Assembly (NCBI GenBank): GCA_034509425.1
Contig: JAVTVJ010001191.1
Coordinates: 169,501-233,500 of the forward strand
Source of the DNA: Eopsaltria australis
Taxonomy: Eukaryota; Chordata; Aves; Passeriformes; Petroicidae
Length of the DNA stretch: 64,000 bases
Reading direction: 5' to 3'
A program made the translations under genes and the position numbers. Under the pieces are notes generated by a model, which was given only the letters and a program-made list of their open reading frames with translations, did not search any database and had not been told where the DNA came from. Below, in pieces: positions 22,531 through 32,400 of this stretch (positions within the stretch are counted from its first letter, which is position 1; each line of letters starts with the position of its first letter).

Positions 22531-25500
22531 TGAACAAGGAGAAGGGAAACTCCAACTCCCAGCCTGCCCAAGGCCCAGTGCTGAGGCTGCGGGGGAGGCC
22601 AAGAGTGAGGGATGAGGCAGGAAGGAGAGGCCAGAGGACGGACAGGGCCAGGATCTTTGCTCTGCCAAGGGAGCCGTCTCCGTCCCACGCCTCCTCATCC
22701 TCCTCCTCATCCTCCTCGATCTCCTCCTGCTCCCAGGTGCAGCTCCAGCTGCCACCACTGCACCTCGGGCAGCCAAAGGTGGGACCCAGAGAGCCCAAAC
22801 TCCCCAAGGTCCCACAGGTGGAGCTCGGGCAGCCGCAGGCAGCGCCGCAGGGCAGCCGCAGCCAGGCCCTGTCCCTCCGTGGGGACAGGCTGCCACCGCT
22901 GTCCCCTGTGGCACGGCTGGCACCACTGCCCTGCCTGGAGAGCCCCAGGGACACTGAGAGCCGGGGCACAGAGCTGGGGAGTGCAGGGGACAAGGAGCCA
23001 CAGCCCTGCAGCCCCTGTCCTTGGCAGCCACACACCCCCGTGCCCAGGGTGTGCTTGGCCCCGCTCAGGGTGGCCCAGGAGGGCACAGCCCGTGTGTCCC
23101 CGAGCTGGCAGCTGCTGCCTCTGCCGCCCATCCCCTCAGGGGCTCAGAAACAGAATTCCCAAAGGGGAAATGACAATGAGCTGTCCCAAGAGGGAAACAG
23201 CAGTGACCTGGAGCTGTCCCAAAAGACAGAAGACATGGAGCTCTTTCCAGGAGACAGCAAGAGTGACCAGGAGCTGTTCAAAATTGAAGATGGCAGTGAG
23301 CTCTTCCCAGTGGCCAGCACAAGTGATGAGGAGCTGTCCCAAGTTGAAGAGAGCATTGAGCTCTCTCCAGGGGACAACAACCCTGCCCCAGAGCTGTCTG
23401 AAGTGGAAGAGGTCATCGAGGCCATTCCAGAGGACAGCACAAGTGAAGAGGAGCTGTCCTCCATTGAAGAGGCCATTGAGGTCACTACAAAAGACAGCAC
23501 AAGTGACCAGGAGATGTCCCCAGTAGAAGAGGACATCAAGGTCATTCCAGGGGACAGCACAAGCAACCAGGAGATGTCCCCAGTGGAAGAGGACATTGAG
23601 GCCATTCCAGGGGATAACACAAGTGATGAAGAGCTGTCCGAATTGGAAGAGGACATCGAGGCCACTGCAGAAGGCAGCACAAATGACCAGGAGCTGTCCC
23701 CAGTAGAAGAGGACATCGAGGCCGTTCCAGGGCACGGCACAAGTGATGAAGAGCTGTCCAAATTGGAAGAGGCCACTGAGGTCACTTTAGAGGACAGCAC
23801 AAATGACCAGGAGCTGTCTCCAGCGGAAGAGGCCATCGAGGTCACTCCAGGGGACAGCCTGACTGATGAGGAGCTGTCCTCAGTAGAAGAGGCCATCAAG
23901 GTTGATCCAGAGGACAGCACAAGTGACCAGAAGCTGTCGCCAGTAGAAGAGGACATTGAGGCCATTCCAGGGGATAACACAAGTGATGAAGAGCTGTCCG
24001 AATTGGAAGAGGACATTAAGGTCATTCCAGAGGACAGCACAAGTGACCAGGAGCTGTCCCCAGTAGAAGAGGACATTGAGGCCATTCCAGGGGACAGCAC
24101 AAGTGACCAGGAGCTGTCCCCAGTAGAAGAGGACATTGAGGCCATTCCAGGGGACAGCACAAGTGATGAAGAGCTGTCCCCAGTAGAAGAGGACATCAAG
24201 GTCATTCCAGGGGACAGCACAAATGACCAGGAGATGTCCCCAGTAGAAGAGGACATTGAGGCCATTCCAGGGGACAGCATAAATGATGAAGAGCTGTCAG
24301 AATTGGAAGAGGACATCAAGGTCATTCCAGAGGACAGCACAAGTGACCAGGAGCTGTCCCCAGTGGAAGAGGACCTTGAGGCCTTTCCAGGGGACAGCAC
24401 AAATGACCAGGAGCTGTCCCCAGTAGAAGAGGACATTGAAGCCATTCCAGCGGACAGCACACGTGATGAAGATCTGTCCAAATTGGAAGAGGCCACTGAG
24501 GTCACTTCAGGGGACAGCACAAGTGACCAGGAGCTGTCCTCAGTGGAAGAGGCCATCGAGGTCACTGCAGAAGACAGCACAAATGACCAGGAGCTGTCCC
24601 CAGCAGAAGAAGACATCAAGGCCATTCCAGGGCACAGCACAAGTGATGAAGAGCTGTCTGAAGTGCAAGAGGACATTGAGGTCACTCCAGAGGACAGCTC
24701 GAGTGACCTTGAGCTGTATGAATTGGAACATGGCATCAAGTTCTTCCAGGGGGAGAACAGCAGTGACAAGGAGCTGTCCCCAGTGGAAGAGGACATTGAG
24801 CCCTCCCGAGGGGACAACACGAGTAGCAAAGAGCTGTCCCCAGGTGAAGGAAGGAAGGAAAAAGAGCTGTCCCAAGCAGAGAGCGACAAAGAGCAGTCCC
24901 AAGGGGATAACAAGGACAATGAGAAGCTTTCCCCAGAAGACAGCACAGGTCACACAGAGCTGTCTGTCGGGGAAGCCTGTAATGTCCCAGCCATGTCCCC
25001 ATGGGAAGGAGAGGACAACAAACAGCTCTCCCACTGGGAAGAACATGACAATGAAGAGCTCTCCTTTTGGGAACAAGATGAAGATGAAGATGAAGAGCTC
25101 TCCTATTGGGAAGAACATGAGGTTGAAGAGCTGACAATGAGGACCCTGCTCGGTGGCATGGATAGACATTCAAGCTCTGGACTGCCAGATTTGGAGAGAG
25201 TGTCAAGGCATCAGAAGGTGCTGGAGTGGCTGAAAGTCCACTTCCCTGAAAATTATGGTGCTGAGGAGGAAGAGAACAAAGCTGATGGACAGCAAGGACT
25301 GTCCCAACTGGAACAGTGCAAGGACAAGGTGGAGGCACAACGGCAAGACCTGTTGGACTCTGTGACACCTCCTGGTTCCAATGACAATGACAATGTACTT
25401 CCCAAAGGGAAGCACTGCAGAGCCCAAGAGGTGTCCCAGCGGGAAGCTGCCATCCAGGAGAAGATCAGGAACAAAGCCCTGGGCTTGGTGGCTGAGAACC

Positions 25501-26093
25501 CCCTGGAGGGACCCAGCAGTTCCAGGCGCGTGGGCACAGAGGCAGCCCTGCCCAGGGCCTCTGCTGCCCCGTGGAGTCCCACAGACACCGAGCTGGCAGC
25601 TGCTACCCCGGCCAGAGCTACTGAGAAGGAGGAGCCCCCCAAGCCTCTCGCTCCACAGGAGGAAAAGGCTGCAGCTCCTTCTGTGCTCAGCGAGGAGAGG
25701 ACATCAGCAGGGACACAGAGCCTGCTCACTGCCCTGTTCAACACTCCAGCCAGCAGCCAGGCTCAGCTGTGCACGAAGCAGAACATCACCGGTGGGACCC
25801 TGAGCAAGGCTCTGGTGAAGCTCCAAGCACTGAGGCAGCAGCAGGAGGAGCAGGAAGCCCTGGAACGAGGGATTGCTGCAGAAAGGGACGCAGCAGTTCC
25901 AGCCAAAAGGGAAGAGAGCCCGGTGCCTGCCCCGCACAGCCCCCGCAGCCCCTGGCCCGCCCAGCTGCGAGCCCAGGCCCTGTGCGGGCAGGCGGCTGCC
26001 CCCAGGACACGGCCCTCCCGCTTCAGGCGGGCGCTGCGGGCGCTGCGGAGGCTGCTCCGCTGTCCCTGCCTGCGGGCACAGGCGGAGCAGTGA
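22530..26093 (+). CDS. Uncharacterised acidic 20-residue-repeat protein (1,187 aa)
   Basis: I do not recognise this protein. One unbroken frame runs from an ATG with A at -3 (MNKEKGNSNS) to TGA at 26091; an in-frame TGA at 22386 bounds it upstream. Visible parts: a basic, arginine-rich start (about residues 18-45); a serine run (about 54-66); a Pro/Leu-rich stretch to about 210; 27 repeats of exactly 20 residues (about 231-770; type LSPVEEDIEAIPGDSTSDQE); a segment with three (L/H)S(H/F/Y)WE-type units (about 830-865); a Gln/Glu-rich likely coiled coil (about 1092-1121); and a cationic Arg/Leu tail with RCPC near the C terminus (about 1161-1187). The SDEE-like sites suit casein kinase 2, which is inference. 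AATAAA signals lie at 26733-26742. No introns are evident, but upstream non-coding exons are possible. An open frame of this length with no frame-breaking indel argues for a real gene; a retrocopy or recently born gene is possible. Confidence 0.72.
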   Translation: MNKEKGNSNSQPAQGPVLRLRGRPRVRDEAGRRGQRTDRARIFALPREPSPSHASSSSSSSSSISSCSQVQLQLPPLHLGQPKVGPREPKLPKVPQVELGQPQAAPQGSRSQALSLRGDRLPPLSPVARLAPLPCLESPRDTESRGTELGSAGDKEPQPCSPCPWQPHTPVPRVCLAPLRVAQEGTARVSPSWQLLPLPPIPSGAQKQNSQRGNDNELSQEGNSSDLELSQKTEDMELFPGDSKSDQELFKIEDGSELFPVASTSDEELSQVEESIELSPGDNNPAPELSEVEEVIEAIPEDSTSEEELSSIEEAIEVTTKDSTSDQEMSPVEEDIKVIPGDSTSNQEMSPVEEDIEAIPGDNTSDEELSELEEDIEATAEGSTNDQELSPVEEDIEAVPGHGTSDEELSKLEEATEVTLEDSTNDQELSPAEEAIEVTPGDSLTDEELSSVEEAIKVDPEDSTSDQKLSPVEEDIEAIPGDNTSDEELSELEEDIKVIPEDSTSDQELSPVEEDIEAIPGDSTSDQELSPVEEDIEAIPGDSTSDEELSPVEEDIKVIPGDSTNDQEMSPVEEDIEAIPGDSINDEELSELEEDIKVIPEDSTSDQELSPVEEDLEAFPGDSTNDQELSPVEEDIEAIPADSTRDEDLSKLEEATEVTSGDSTSDQELSSVEEAIEVTAEDSTNDQELSPAEEDIKAIPGHSTSDEELSEVQEDIEVTPEDSSSDLELYELEHGIKFFQGENSSDKELSPVEEDIEPSRGDNTSSKELSPGEGRKEKELSQAESDKEQSQGDNKDNEKLSPEDSTGHTELSVGEACNVPAMSPWEGEDNKQLSHWEEHDNEELSFWEQDEDEDEELSYWEEHEVEELTMRTLLGGMDRHSSSGLPDLERVSRHQKVLEWLKVHFPENYGAEEEENKADGQQGLSQLEQCKDKVEAQRQDLLDSVTPPGSNDNDNVLPKGKHCRAQEVSQREAAIQEKIRNKALGLVAENPLEGPSSSRRVGTEAALPRASAAPWSPTDTELAAATPARATEKEEPPKPLAPQEEKAAAPSVLSEERTSAGTQSLLTALFNTPASSQAQLCTKQNITGGTLSKALVKLQALRQQQEEQEALERGIAAERDAAVPAKREESPVPAPHSPRSPWPAQLRAQALCGQAAAPRTRPSRFRRALRALRRLLRCPCLRAQAEQ
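23221..24840 (+). repeat. Coding array, 27 units of 60 bp
   Basis: Every unit is exactly 60 bases, with GAGCTGTCCC (or a one- or two-base variant) at the same register for 1,620 bases and no indels. Base differences between units are concentrated at a few codons (GAA/GAC, AAG/GAG, ATT/GTC/ACT), so units fall into recurring types (…IEAIP…, …IKVIP…, …IEVTP…). Looser, shorter versions of the unit extend on both sides (about 23150-23220 and 24841-25140). Confidence 0.95.
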
Positions 26094-26363
26094 CACAGAC
26101 AGGGCAGCGACAGCAGCCACTGCTCCAGAGCCTCCCTCCCTGCAGGGCTGCGCCTCACACGCTGCTGCCAACACCGATGGCAGCGGGGTCACACACGGGA
26201 ATGGCAACACGGGCACAAAGAAGCCAAAGACAACAAAGAAGAGGAAGAAGACCATGAAGAAAATGAAGATGATGAAGGTGAAGAAGACAAAGACAAAGAA
26301 GGTGAAAAGGATGAAGAAGACAAAGAAAATAAAGAAGACAAACCAGACAATTGCAAAGAATAA
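26094..26363 (+). other. In-frame open extension beyond the TGA, acidic tail
   Basis: After the TGA at 26091 the same frame stays open for 89 codons to a TAA at 26361. The last 48 codons encode an E/D/K-rich tail (EAKDNKEEEEDHEENEDDEG and onward), in keeping with the acidity of the protein upstream. The other two forward frames of the same tract read poly-lysine or arginine peptides. It could be 3' UTR low-complexity sequence, a lost C terminus after a nonsense change, or a readthrough product. Confidence 0.4.
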
Positions 26364-26700
26364 GAAGAGAAAGAAGACAAAGAGAAAGATGAAGAAGACG
26401 AAGGCAATGAAGAAGAAGAGAAAGAGGAATAATTTAAAAATACATAGAAGAAGAATATTAATTAGAGTAGGCATTTTAAAAATACGTAGAAGAATATTAA
26501 TTAGAGTAGGCATTTAAAAATACATAGAAGTAGAAGAAGAGTAAGAAGAATAAGAATAGGAGTAAGAGTTTTCAAATATAGAAGAAAAATAATAAGAATT
26601 TGAATTTAGAAATGCATAGAAGAAGAAGATTACTAAGAATAAAATTTCAGGTTTACAATACATAGAAGAAAAGAAGAAGAGTAGTAGGAAGAAGAATAGT
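26215..26700. repeat. AAG/GAA-rich purine tract
   Basis: Long purine-rich (AAGAAG)-type low-complexity sequence that becomes more AT-rich after 26430. It includes a repeated ATTAATTAGAGTAGGCATTT unit (about 26456 and 26492). It forms the 3' flank of the repeat-protein gene. Confidence 0.88.
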
Positions 26701-26732
26701 TAAGAATACATAAATGAAGAAAAGATTTATTG

Positions 26733-26742
26733 AATAAATAAA
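26733..26742 (+). terminator. Polyadenylation signals, repeat-protein gene
   Basis: Two overlapping AATAAA hexamers about 640 bases after the stop codon, followed by T/G-containing sequence. They are the first canonical signals after the frame ends. Confidence 0.55.
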
Positions 26743-28253
26743 TATACCAAATAATTTGTGTTTCTGACTTCTTGTATTATTTACATTACAGTCAATGAAA
26801 TAAAAACAATACGTTCTAATTTAGATATATTATAATCTCCAAGAATTAACCAAAGAAAGGCTGAACAGTCTGTTACTGAAGAAGTTGAATTTTCTTTTCA
26901 TAGAGTGTGTAAGGCGTCAGGAGAGAGTGTGCAGATTCCCTTTGGTGTCCCCAGAGGTGTGGGTGTCTTTTCCCCCTGGGTGCAGGGAGGCCCCTGTGAG
27001 CAGTGAGTGCTCAGCCCCAGCGGCAGCGGGAGAGTTCCCGGCTGGGCCGGCAGGGCAGGGCTGTCCCTGCTCTCTGCAGGCAAACTCAAGGCGCCCCTTG
27101 AGCCCGGCCGAGAGAGAGCTGTGCTGGAAAGGCCTTTGCAGCAGGGCTGTGCAGGGCCACAGGCAAGGCAGCACAGCCGCGCTCTGCCTGCCCATGGCCA
27201 GGGAGCCGGGCTGGGTGTGTTCCTCACAGCCCTGCCTGCCCTGAGCCCCTTGTGCAGGGTGGGGGCGTTCAGCCCCAGCTGGGGCAGCAGCAGCTCTGTG
27301 CTGTTCCTGCCAGATCCCTGTGGGAGCAGCTGGACAGGGCTGTGCAGCCCAAGGCCCCAAAGCAGCGCACACAGCCCTGGAGCAGCAGCGCAGCACTGGG
27401 GCTCTACTGGTGCTACTGGGCAGCCCCACAGGGCTCAGTGCTGGCCACCTCCAGCCTCGGGGCTGCTCCAGGGCAGGGGCTTCCTCTGAGATTGAGTTTT
27501 CCTTCTCCTGGGATACCTTTCACACAATCCCAGGATCCCTGAGGCTGGCAAAGCCCTGCCAGCCCATGCAGTCCCAGCTGGGCCCTGTCCCCACCTTGTC
27601 CCCAGCCCAGAGCACTGAGTGCCACCTGCAGCCCTTCCTTGGCCACCTGCAGGGATGGCGACTCCAAAGCTCCCTGGGCAGCCCCTGCCAAGGCCTGAGC
27701 TCCCTTTCCATGGGCAAATTGCTCCTGCTGTCCAAGCTGAGCCTCCCCTGGCCCAGCCTGAGGCCATTTCCCCTTGTCCTGTCCCTGTTCCCTGGGAGCA
27801 GAGCCCGACCCCCGCTGTGCCCCCTCCTATAAGGGGTACAGAAGGATTGTTCCTTTCTTAGGCCCTCTCCTCCTTGTCTTTGTTTTCCTAAATGAAATAA
27901 GGATCTCTGTAGGATGACAAATCCCACAGGAGTGTTTGGCAATGGATGTTCACCCATTTCTTCTGTCTATAGGGATAACCAAGTGTCTCCCTCCTCCCTT
28001 CCCAATATCCAGCAGAGAGTCCCCAGGCCAGGGTTCCTCTCTGTGGGAGCAGAAGGAGGGAAGTCTGAGGACTTGTGCAGCCCTGAGAGAGGGGAAGGCA
28101 GACATTCTCCTTCCTTTCTTTGTTTTCCACACCAAAGGAGACTCCCGCAATGGGAAAAGGAATTGTTCTTGGTGGAGCTGCCCCGCAGGGCTCCAGCCCA
28201 GAGGAGAGGCCTGGGGGTCGTCAGGTGTGGTCCCACCTGCAGGGTGGCACTTC
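26743..28253. other. Spacer between the repeat-protein gene and the DONSON flank
   Basis: GC-rich sequence at 26890-27500 that I cannot assign (possibly an old repeat), then a CR1 fragment (27520-27825), then about 400 bases of unassigned sequence. Several open frames exist in the GC-rich part, but none shows conserved or biased protein sequence. Confidence 0.55.
27518..27825 (-). mobile_element. CR1-type LINE 3' fragment
   Basis: Antisense copy of the subfamily that also lies at 35.2, 50.7 and 57.2 kb. It shares AGCACTGAGTGCCACCTGCA and CTCCCTGGGCAGCCCCTGCC blocks with them, read from the other strand. Confidence 0.85.
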
Positions 28254-29156
28254 CAAGCAGTGCCAGGAGTGGGAAAATTTGAGAGGAAACGGATTATCCA
28301 GAACCACTCCTGATCTGTGTCCTCTCTCTCACCACACTTGGAGGAGGTTCTGGATAAATGATGCACAGCAAACCTTTGAAATCAGGAGTTACTCTGATTT
28401 TACTCCTTGGCTGCTGCCCTGCAGCCTCGGAAAGCAGAGGTGCTTTGCTGCACGGCTGCACACACTCGGCTGAGGCGGGCGAGTCCCCGGCAGCTCCACA
28501 GCGATTCTCGAGCCCTGCACCCACCTGGGGATTTTTTTTTCCCCTGATGTTGCTCATTTTAGCTTCAATGTTTCCAAAAGAAAGCAGATGCAATAAGAAA
28601 TAAACAAGTTTTAAAAACCAAGCAAAAGCAGTGACAAAAACTGCCGATGAAAAGTCTTTTAATAGTATCGTTTTTCTTTTCTTAAATCTTTTGTCAGTAG
28701 AGATGTTGCTCCTAACTCCCTCTTTATGCCTTCTGAAACACATGTATTCTACTTAAACCTTTCTAGTATTTGTCATGCCTTTTGAACGCCAGGTACAACA
28801 GCCTAGTGCCATCGAAAGTAGTTGCCTTGTCCCGAACAGCCTCAAACACTGGTTTCTTTCTCGCAGGGAGAGCCAAGCCCGTGTGTTTCGTGTCGCAGCG
28901 CACAGCCCCGGCCCCGGGATGTGCACAGGCGATGTTGGCCCGGGGGCAGCCGTGTGCCGATGGTGCCGCAGGCGAGCGCAGCCCTCGGGGCCGCTGTGCG
29001 AGTGCATTTGGAAGGGCACGGGCACAACGGGAGCGCCGTGTGTGTTTGTGCTCGGTGCTTTTGGTGCCTGTGCGGGCGGAGCGGGGCTGGCGGGAGCCGC
29101 GCTCCCCTCAGAGCCCCTGAGGGCGGCAGCAATGGCGGCGCCGCTCCCTCAGCGCC
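28254..29156 (+). repeat. Duplicated DONSON 5' flank, copy B
   Basis: Direct-repeat partner of 20844-21671. It ends about 70 bases before the DONSON start codon, so its GC-rich end is the native DONSON promoter and 5' UTR. Homology stops abruptly after CCGCTCCCTCAGCGCC; the following sequence leads into the DONSON exon here and into unrelated GC-rich sequence in copy A. Confidence 0.9.
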
Positions 29157-29495
29157 GCCCCGGGGCGGAGCAGCCGCCGTTTGGCGCCAAGACGGGACCG
29201 CGGCTCCTCCGGGCCCCGCTCGGCCATGGCCGCCCCCGCCGAGCCCGAGCACTCGCCCGGCTTCAAGAAGCCGCCGGCGCTGCTGCGGCTGAAGCGCAAA
29301 CGCCCTGGGCGGAGGAGCGACCCCGCCGCTGCCGATGCCGCCTCTGCCCCGGCCCCGCGGGGCCCCTCCGCGGCCGCCCGCCGCCGCAACCCCTTCTCCA
29401 GCCTGGACAACGCTCCGCAGCGGGCGGCGGCCGCCCCTCAGCCTCCGGCAGCGGCCCCGGCGGGAGGGGATCCATCGGCAGCGCCCTTCTGGCAG
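29132..29495 (+). promoter_or_regulatory. Upstream ATG overlapping the DONSON start
   Basis: An ATG in strong context (G at -3, G at +4) lies 94 bases before the DONSON ATG, in a different frame (MAAPLPQRRP…), and stays open past the end of coding exon 1. If transcription starts upstream of it, it would compete with the DONSON start. The start site is unknown, so it may simply lie outside the transcript. Confidence 0.35.
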
Positions 29496-32400
29496 GTAGG
29501 ACCGAGCCCGGCAGCGCGATCCTCAGCTCTCAGCCCTCAGCCATTGCCCTGGGCTCTCAGCCCTCAGTCATCGCCCTAAACCCTCAGCCATCTCATTCTT
29601 CCCTCAGACATCGCCGTCACCCTCAGCTCTCAGCCCTCAGCCATTGCCCTGAGCTCTCATCCCTCAGTCATCGCCCTAAACCCTCAGTCATCTCATTCTG
29701 CCCTCAGCCATCGCCGTCACCCTCAGCTCTCAGCCCTCAGCCATCGCCCGAAGCCCCTTTCCGATGGAGCCCGGGGCTCTCAGCCGCCTCCTCCAAGGCC
29801 CTGCTGGGCTCGGGCTGCTGCTCAGCGCTGCCTGCGGATCTTGGGCTCGCCCCGAGCCGGGTTTGTTTGCGCCCGGGGTGCTGAGGAGCGCTCGGGAAAT
29901 GGCACTGCCAGGGCAGTGTTTAAAGTGATCAGCTTCCTTTGTGCTGTGCTTTATGATGCTCTTTCGTTCAGTTTTTAGAGCCTGCCTGTGAAGAGAAGCC
30001 CGTCAGGAGAGCCGAGCCCTCTGAAAGCTCCGACATCCTCGCCCTGAGCCAGGTACGAAACGGCACAGACCGCTGAAAAGATTCCAGCTGTTCTCAGGAA
30101 GCTGGAACTGTTTCACTTGGTATTTGGTGGCCCATATCTGTATAAAAGAATGTACTAAAATGTGCGTATTCAAGGAAGTTTCTTACATTGATGTTTTCTG
30201 TGCTGGTGACAGTGTTTTAAACCCAGCCTTCTGCCTGACCTCTGCTGCTGTAGTTCCATGGGCAGAGGTTGTTGTCTTTCAGTTTTATTAACATGTGGAC
30301 TATAATTGTACTGTTTCTTAGTTTTATACGTAGTTGAGATGAGGATGTTCTTCACCAGATTGAGCTCCTTCAGTCTAGTTTTCAGCTACAGAAATGGAGC
30401 ACTTCATCAGACACATCAGAAAGAGAGAATTCCTGAAAACCAGCCCTTGAAATTGAAACAGATTTTCAATAGATGTTGTCTAATGCTTTCTATGTACAGA
30501 AACTGAAGTGCAAACTAAATTAGACGGACAGAAAAAAGAGAACAAAATGTCCTAGAGGTGCCCAGGGCTTTTTTTTGGCTTGTGACCTTACAGTCACCAG
30601 GAGAGGATGAAATTAAATAACCATTTTGGCATGGAAATTCTTGTCTACATAAACACCAGGCTTAGGCCTTTTTTGTTTTAATAATTTATCCTTTTATTTG
30701 TTCCTAGTTTATATTGTTGGAAGGAAGTGAAAACCCTGCTATGTGGTTTTATCAGCAATAGAATGGAGTATTTCTATTAGAATCTGGTACTGAGTATAAT
30801 TATCAAAATAATAAACCATGCCTTTGGTTCAGCCTGCAAACAGGTTTGATTTCCTGCGAGTTCACTGGTGCTGTTTCTGTCTGGTCAGGACCTTCACTCA
30901 CCTCTTGCTGTGCCCCAAGCGCCCTCCTCGCCAAGCCAGGAATTCCCAGCAGACTGGAGCGTTAAAACCCGGGTTCTGTTCATGTCCTCGCAGCCCTTCA
31001 GCTGGGCAGAACACCTGAAAGCACAGGAGGAAGCGCAGGGGCTCGCTCAGCACTGCCGGGCTACAGCAACCACGCTGCCCCAGAGCCTGCAGGTGAGAGC
31101 TGGGCGGGTGCCTGGGGCTGCAGCTCTGCTCCTGCAGCTCTGCTGTCGTGCTGCTCTGCTGTCCTGCTGCTCTGCTGTCCTGCAGCTCTGCTGTCCTGCT
31201 TCTCTGCTGCCCTGCAGCTCTGCTGCCCTGCAGCTCTGCTGTCCTGCTTCTCTGCTGTCCTGCAGCTCTGCTGCCCTGCAGCTCTGCTGCCCTGCAGCTG
31301 TGCTGCTGCAGCTGTGCTGTCCTGCAGCTCTGCTCCTGCAGCTGTGCTGCTGCAGCTGTGCTGTCCCCTCACAGCCTGTGTGGTCCCCAGGAGCCGCGGC
31401 TGTGCGCGGAGCTGCGCTGTGCCTTCCAGCAGAGCCTGGTGTACTGGCAGCACCCGTCGCTGCCCTGGCTGCCGCTCTTCCCCCGCCTGGGCGCCGACAG
31501 GAGGCTGGCTGGAAAGGCCTGTCCTTGGGCTCAGGACGAGGCCCTGCAGCAAGCACTCATGAGTGACTGGTGAGTGCTGCCAAATTTCTGATGGGCTGGG
31601 TGACAGTGAGACACGGGGGTTTTAATTAATCATGGAATCACGGGATGGTTTGGGTTTGGAGGGACCTTAAGGATCATCGCATTCCAACCCCTGCCATGGG
31701 CAGGGACACCTCCCACTGTCCCAGGCTGCTCCAAGCCCCAATGTCCAGCCTGGCCTTGGGCACTGCCAGGGATCCAGGGGCAGCCACAGCTTTTTGGGAA
31801 TTCCATCCCAGCCCCTCCCCACCCTTCCAGGGAGCAGTTCTTTCCCAATATCCCATCTAACCCTGCCATGTGAAGCCATTCCCTCTGTCCTGTCCCTCCA
31901 TCCCGTGTCCAGATTCCCTCTCCCGTACATCAATAGCAGAGAAGTGCCTGCTGTGACAGCGCTGTTTGTCCCCACTGGCAGGTCCGTGAGCTTCACCTCT
32001 CTGTACAACCTGCTGAGGGCGCGGCTGTGTCCCTATTTCTACGTGTGCGCGGCGCAGTTCTCGGTGCTGTTCCGCGCCGCGGGGCTGGCGGGCAGCGCCG
32101 TCCCCACCGCCGCCATCGCCCCCACCACGCGCGGCCTCCGCGAGGCCATGAGGAGCGAGGGTAAGGGCAGCCGGGGCTGCGGCGTGACACGGGGCGGGGC
32201 CGGGACAGAGCCCTCACTGCTCCCTCTCCTCTGCCCCAGGCATCGAGTTCTCCTTGCCTTTGCTGGAGGAAAGCAGAACCAGGAAACAGAAAAACTCTGA
32301 GGAGAGTTTGGAAGCAGAAACTGCTGACGGCCTCGGAGGGGGCAGCAGTGCGGAGGATGCAGAGTGAGTAACAGTTTTGTGCAGTGCTGGAAGGGCATCA

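Noticed and set aside
23221..24840. Regular array resembling a CRISPR locus
   Set aside because: The units are contiguous and protein-coding with no spacers, in an animal genome.
23144..24946. 600-codon open frame on the minus strand opposite the 60-bp array
   Set aside because: It exists only because the repeat unit lacks stops in that frame, so one open unit gives an open array. The Ser/Leu-monotonous product has no non-repeat ends, and the plus strand has the bounded, mixed-composition frame.
26890..27500. GC-rich open frames after the repeat-protein gene
   Set aside because: They overlap in several frames on both strands, show no conserved motifs and lead into a CR1 copy. They look like unassigned or repeat-derived sequence.
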